Assembly (NCBI RefSeq): GCF_029227915.1
Contig: NC_079880.1
Span: 20,338,501-20,402,500 of the forward strand
DNA: 64,000 nt
Direction of reading: 5' to 3'
From: Hydractinia symbiolongicarpus
Taxonomy: Eukaryota > Cnidaria > Hydrozoa > Anthoathecata > Hydractiniidae
The position numbers were made by a program, and so were the translations under genes. Below the pieces are notes generated by a model that saw only the letters and a program-made list of their open reading frames with translations, had not been told where the DNA came from and ran no database searches. Shown here one piece after another: positions 58,640-64,000 of the stretch (positions are counted from its first letter, which is position 1; each line of letters starts with the position of its first letter).

Positions 58640-60932
58640 GCTGGCTTTTGAGGCTTATTGGCACCTTCTTAGAAATTATTTTGGTATTGCTTGATACAGT
58701 TGTTTGACCAGTGTCTGGAACTTCTTCGAAGACAACATTTTTTTTTAAATTCTGCAGTTCTCTCTCCTTCGCATCAACTACTTCCTGTGAAAACATATCG
58801 ACATTACACATATAGACGGGGAATTCCGGATTTTCCAGCTTGACCCATTTGAATACATCATTTCAATTGATGCTTTTTAGCTTTCTATCACCATCATCAG
58901 ACACATTAACCCAATTTTTATAAGTGCCACTTCTTTTTGGTTGTGCTGAGAGAACTCTTGCACGATACCATCTTACATTTAGATTGTGTTTGATGTATGA
59001 TTTTGCTTTTGGTTTCGATTCAACTTTCTTGGATTCTGTAGATGGTCTTCTGAAAATGTCACTTTCATTGTTTCATTATTGTTATAAGTGCATCCCTGTA
59101 AAAGGGCTGGGCTGCCCATGCTAGTGCTACGTCTGGTTCACGCTTTGTATCTTCAATTGTCTTGAACATTGTCTCTGCCAGAATTTTATTATGTCTTTCC
59201 ACAATACCATTGCTAAAAGGAGATTCGCCTGCTGTTGTTTTTGTCTCAATATTGAGCTTTTTATTCATTTCTTGTAAAACCTCATTCGAAAATTCACCAC
59301 CATTGTCAGTCAAAATTGTACTTGGTGATTCGAAGTATGCAATACATCTTTATGTTTCGATTTGATAAGACATCCAGCAGAGTAACAAGTTGCAGCATCA
59401 ATGATATGTAAGATGTGTTGTTTATTATGCTCGTAAACCTTTGAATACATACATATTACTTGATGAAAAGTGAATGCCAGAGGTATACCCACAACTGGTC
59501 TACTGTATGGCCTTTTATATTTGTGACATATTTCACAATCATTGCAACATTTTTCGATGCATGACCAAAATTCCTTGTCATACAAATTACTATCCTTTAC
59601 AAGTTTAAGTAACTTATCTGGTGCGGTGCAGTTTCATAGCTTTCTTCATTTTCTCTGTCTTACTAATATTTTTCAAATTTTCTCCATGTTGAATGATTTT
59701 TGTTCCTTTTTGAGCATCAAGATCACAATGTGTTATTGGAAGACAATAGTGTCCTGTTGTGGTACATATTAATTCAATTCTTTCCTTCCCAATAAGGGCC
59801 AAGTCACTTCATACTGAGAGACTTCATGGTATTACGACTAATCAGTAGTGGTATTTCAATTTCTACTATGTCAACAGACAATTTATACTTGTTGCCACCT
59901 AGAATAACTGGTATTGTTAGAAAACTATTAGATTTCTTGTAGTTTTCAGTTCATTTCCATCACCAAATCCATATATAGAATCAGTACTATTTGAAACTAC
60001 AGCATTTTTATCTGATTGAGAGAGAGTCGCAAGATATTCATCCATCCATTTCTCCCCAGCCACTGTCTTTGTACAGCCAGAATCCAAGACACCTCCTCCA
60101 AAGGATTCTCCAACAAGACAATATTGCCTTTGGTCTTGAGAGGCTGCAAAAAGGGTGATATGGATCTCATTTACATCTTGTTTCTTTTCTGTAGGTCTAT
60201 TGTTCCATGATCTGAAACCTCTTTGTTCTTGATTTCTATGAGGACATTTGTTAGCAAAATGTCTTTTGAGTCACATTCATGGCACCTCATGAGTTTCCCA
60301 TTCTTATCAACATGATTCATTCTTGAACGTGTATTCCTTCACAAGCTGTCCTTGGTATCAGCATGAAGATTTCCATATAAGCATTTCTGTTTCACAGTAA
60401 AAGCTCCCAAATGTGCAGCGTCTTCTGCTGTGTTCAGTTCTCCAAATACCTTCATGATTTTGTCCTTCATATTCTTATACTTGAGTTGTGCACAAGTTGT
60501 ACGAGCCAGTTTTTCATTTTCTTCAGACATATTTACAGCTGTGAGAAGAAAATATGCCCTGACAGCTTCAGGCAATGCCATATCATATTTGGATATCTTA
60601 TTGTAGAGCTTCTCAAACTGCGCAATAAAATCAGGAAATTTGTCATAAAACTCTTTAAAAGCAATAAATGCTCTTGTGCTTTCATCTTTCAAATATATTG
60701 AATCTAGCTTAGATATAATCTTGTCCAAACCATCATCTGATCCCACTTCTGCAGGTGTCAGGTTGTGTACTGCCTCCCGTGCCCGACCAGTCAGTGACAG
60801 GTATACAGCTGGACCTTGTTTTTTCTTTGGTAGTTCTGTAAACATCTGCCAGATCTCCAAATCGTTCTTCCAACTTCTATAGTCATCATTCTCTTTAAAC
60901 GCTGGTGGAGCCTTCAATGTTGTTGTTGCCAT
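58640..60932 (-). pseudogene. Copia-like retrotransposon: gag, protease, integrase; RT missing
   Basis: Minus strand. Gag from MATTTLKAPPAFKENDDYRS (60932) with RAREAVHNLTPAEVG and a helical capsid-like region to 60339. A zinc-knuckle start RCHECDSK near 60290, then a frameshift. A protease motif GVLDSGCTKTVAGEKW near 60070. An integrase with zinc-binding CCNDCEICHKYKRPYSRPV (59550-59500), DAATCYSAG, TDNGGEFSNEVLQ and SPFSNGIVERHNKI (59313-59190). An integrase C-terminal RWYRARVLSAQPKRSGTYKN and a linker VVDAKERELQNLKKNVVFEE (about 58780) follow, where the element stops before the reverse transcriptase. The gag-protease-integrase order before the RT is diagnostic of copia. Frames are broken around 60250, 59800, 59610 and 59065. 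No LTR pair was found. Confidence 0.85.
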
Positions 60933-62533
60933 TGTTCACAAAACACTTCACCAATTGGTTTGCACACATACGTGTCAACAAATAGCCAACAAAAGGGAAA
61001 GTTATATCTCTTCACGGAACCCATCCGCGTGTGTGCCCTCAATTGCTTTCCTTCAACTCAAATGTCACTCACACAATGATCATTAATACCAGACCAGTTA
61101 ATCTGTACCTTTTAACTCTGCTACCATTGTTAACTGATTCTTACCTTGATGAGGTAACTTGAAGGCTTCATTAGTCTCTAATACTATTGTATTGGTTACT
61201 GAAAGATAACAACAGAATTAACACAAATCGCAATATCAATATTCTATATTAGGGATAGAAGACAGGTTACGTTAGTAAACAATTGCACATCAGAAGTCAT
61301 TACTGAGGGATTATATGGTGTCCCACTAGAATTGTGATTAACACTTAACATTAAAAGTGATGCATCAGAAAGGAGTAAAACATTGCAATTTTTTTATGTT
61401 TACAAATTTACAATTTCTTTCAGTACGTTAACACCATTTCTTTGTCATCGCCCGCAATGTACATACTCCTTCGTAGCAGGATGATCATGTTTTGCTGTGA
61501 TTGACACTTCACTAGCAACTCAAATGCTCTGAAGAGTAACTTAGGCTGTAATTCTAAGTTGTATGCAGTTCTCATTAATTTGCAATACCCTTCATTTGAT
61601 GACATCTTGACATCTCATTTAACAAATCTACACGCGATTTGACTCCGGTTTGCAATGATGAGGCTGGTGATGAATGGCCTTTTCCTTTTTCTTATTACAA
61701 TGCTAATATATGTAGTTTCCTTTCAAGAAATCTGGTAATCTAACACAATAAAAAATGAAACCCTCAAATAAATTTATACATTAAAAAAATTTCAAAAAAC
61801 TTAGAAACAACCTCAGTTCAAATTTAGTCACAACATTGATTCCATCAGTAAAAGCATATTTAAGCATTTTTTATTTCACCACGGATGTTTGGGTGAGTCT
61901 GCAACTCTTTCTTTTTAACAGCACATATCTTACTCCAAACAAAACAAACATATCTCTTATTCACTTTGTATCCAATTGTTTCAGTGAACTTTCAACCATT
62001 AAATGCTTGTGCGCTTCCTAAGTTTTCTTTAGACGCTGAAGTTGTCTTGAAATCTGACAATTTTGAAGATCTTGTATAAAAAAAAATTTGATCGAATGCC
62101 GAATATTCCCCAATGATGACATTTTTGCACGGTTTTGTTGTTTGTGTTACATTTAGAACAAAAGTGTATTTCCGAAGTTACACATGTATTTAATTTCAAT
62201 TTTGTGTTTAAGTGTTAATTATATTTTAGTAACAGTGTGTGTTTGTTATCAATTAAAAGAATGAAAAGGGTTTCTGATATATTTGACTTTACATGTGCGA
62301 TTAGGACTTAAAGGGTGAACAATTTTGACTTAAGAACATATGCAAGAAAACCTTGCATTGTGGTATGAATTACAGCAGGAAATATGGTGACATAACTTTT
62401 AGCCATTAATATTAATTCTTTTTGCCTTACACTTCGATTAATGTCAATGGTTTGTTTCAACAAAGGTATTTCTTAAAAATATTAAATTTGAGTAAGTTAT
62501 AATGCGCATAAAATATTCATATTTTTAATTTAG
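60933..62533. other. Intron sequence with one unassigned small frame
   Basis: The region just upstream of the gag start should hold the copia leader and 5' LTR, but I cannot delimit them. A minus-strand frame at 61420-61605 (MSSNEGYCKLMRTAYNLELQ, 61 codons) has protein-like composition and no identified family. The remainder is AT-rich. Confidence 0.35.
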
Positions 62534-62755
62534 ATCTGGTAATCGATGCTTCGAAAAAAATACATAAGGATATACCTTACGAGTATGACACACTGCTACA
62601 CCTTCCTGATACATTTGGCCAGAAAGAGAATTCTCTAAGGAGAACAATCAGGGCTGTTGGAGAAAAATATCGCAAACTTTCATATGTGGCATCATGGGAT
62701 ATGGATTTTGATCACACTGTGTTCCGAACTATCAATATTCTATACCATTGTGGAG
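62534..62755 (+). CDS. Unidentified host gene, exon c
   Basis: Acceptor TTTTTAATTTAG, then two bases plus 73 codons and a donor TGGAG|GTACAT (phase 1). The phase-1 donor of exon b supplies G, giving GAT as the first codon; the frame then reads DLVIDASKKIHKDIPYEYDT, ENSLRRTIRAVGEKYRKLSY, ASWDMDFDHTVFRTINILYH without a stop. The composition is strongly protein-like. The gene must continue to the right, but no further exon was found before 64000. No family recognised. The intron before it is 15.7 kb and contains at least four retroelement remnants. Confidence 0.6.
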
Positions 62756-64000
62756 GTACATGATTGTTAATATATTTGAAGTGTATTTGTAATGTTTTTA
62801 TCTTTCGATTGTGACATCATAATGCTGTTTTACATTGCATGTTATGTTCCTGCTGTCGATTAATTTCAAATGTTAACATTTTTTTTTTATATTTCTTGAT
62901 CATTCTTTAATTACCTGATAAACCTATATGGAGCTGCATTAACCTACACTAAAAGATTAAAGAAGAGAAAACAATTCTAAAACAAAACATATCAAGTCGT
63001 AATTGTAAACAAATTCCTAAAGCTTACCTTGCTCAAACACATTAGTAATATTGATTGTTTGAAAAAGTATAACCAAAGTATAACCAAAAATTAATTCTTT
63101 TCTAGCAGTAATATTTTACATTTCTTTTTAATGTTCAACTGCATAAATGATATCATGGTTTACATTAGCCCTTAAAATTAGAATTTTTTTTACTTCGGCA
63201 ATAAAACTGCCGATGTAAGATACATTTCAACTGATTTGCGTCGGCATTGTGTCGGCACTTTTTTTTGTAGTAAAAGTTTTCAGCTGGCAAAAACTTTCGT
63301 CATTCACCCTGTATTGGGGCTAGACCTCACATAAATTCGATGTAGTAAAAGACGATGACAAATGGAAACAGAGTACAAGTCCCATTGACCTACCTTCCCA
63401 ATGGTGTACTTCGTTAAGTTAATAGTTCACTGCCAACTGGCTTTCTATATGTTTCAAGACGAACTCGTTAGAAAGTACATTGTGCACGTGCTATTTACGA
63501 ACTGAAAGTCAGGGCATTCAATAAGTTCTATATCGCAGAAGTCGGCGGTGACATGTTTCGAAAATGCTTGTCACTGGCACAGTTCACCATGAAGCAAAAC
63601 TGTACAGGAGACTCAATATATAGAGTCTTCGCAACTCATCTCTCCTCACAAAACCGAGGACAGGGTTGACTTATTGCCTGCTCTGTCTTGTGGGAGAGAG
63701 AACTTCCGGACTTCTTTATAATACATTATACAATTTTCCGATTCAAACCCTAACTCAGGAAAATTCACCATGTTTACTTTTTTATTTTATTTTTGTGAAT
63801 TCAGGAAATTATTCCATCTGTCAGTTTCGAATGAAATAAACCACCCGCCGAATGCTGTGTGCATTCCCGTGTGCATTCCCATGTGGAGACCTGGTTTCTT
63901 TTAGGATAAGAAACTTGAGAAAAATGTATGCTAGTTTTCATATTATGCCAGAAAAAATGTGATAAAAATTCACCACAAAGGCTTTAATATTACAAAGAAT
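62756..64000. other. Non-coding stretch to the window end
   Basis: AT-rich to 63180, then of more mixed composition (63180-63860) with a small inverted word pair around 63196-63215 (CGGCAATAAAACTGCCG). GTGTGCATTCCC is duplicated at 63857-63880. No gene recognised. Confidence 0.35.

Noticed and set aside
60933-61420. 5' LTR of the copia-like element
   Set aside because: Position is right but no second LTR, primer-binding site or TG...CA borders could be established.

Overview
This is animal nuclear DNA: AT-rich, with spliced genes (GT-AG introns with matching phases), long introns, and many decayed transposable elements. The element mix (RTE-like and Jockey/CR1-like LINEs, a Penelope-like remnant, DIRS-like and copia-like elements, hAT and Harbinger-like remnants, a tRNA-derived SINE) and a HEPN/ankyrin gene suggest a marine invertebrate, most likely a cnidarian and perhaps a hydrozoan. 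That assignment is inference. There is no sign of prokaryotic organisation, rRNA genes or a free-standing tRNA gene.

Layout. 0-5.4 kb: a foldback element, then a minus-strand gene rebuilt from phase-matched exons: a 502-codon first exon with a HEPN-like R-x4-H motif, a small middle exon and an ankyrin exon. The 3' part of this gene is copied in inverted orientation at 19.0-20.2 kb. 5.4-20 kb: mostly non-coding, with a Penelope-like remnant, a 34-bp minisatellite, a LINE reverse transcriptase scrambled by an internal inversion, and a hAT deletion derivative. 20.3-25.9 kb: two large AAT microsatellites, a 17-bp motif array and ~125-bp tandem repeats.

25.9-32.3 kb is the most unusual region. 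A multi-exon plus-strand gene encodes a superfamily-3 (SF3) helicase core with an acidic tail holding SUMO-interaction-like motifs. A small plus-strand ORF carries the same kind of motif. A convergent minus-strand gene encodes a C2H2-finger, tyrosine-recombinase, Myb/SANT protein. Two arrays of a heptamer (TTGTAAC / GTTACAA), set at 10-bp helical spacing and in opposite orientations, lie in an intron of the helicase gene and just downstream of it. Together they look like an integrating, self-replicating or virus-derived mobile element whose copy here is broken by four in-frame stops (three in the helicase, one in the recombinase).

32-42 kb: repeats, a Harbinger-like element, then a SINE whose tail has grown into a ~1.3-kb array of a 9-bp unit. 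42.7-62.8 kb: three phase-compatible exons of an unidentified plus-strand host gene, separated by introns of 3.7 and 15.7 kb. The long intron holds an RTE LINE, a second 5'-truncated RTE copy, a DIRS-like remnant and a copia-like remnant. Two more SINE copies lie at 43.4 and 45.8 kb. The last kilobase shows nothing recognisable.
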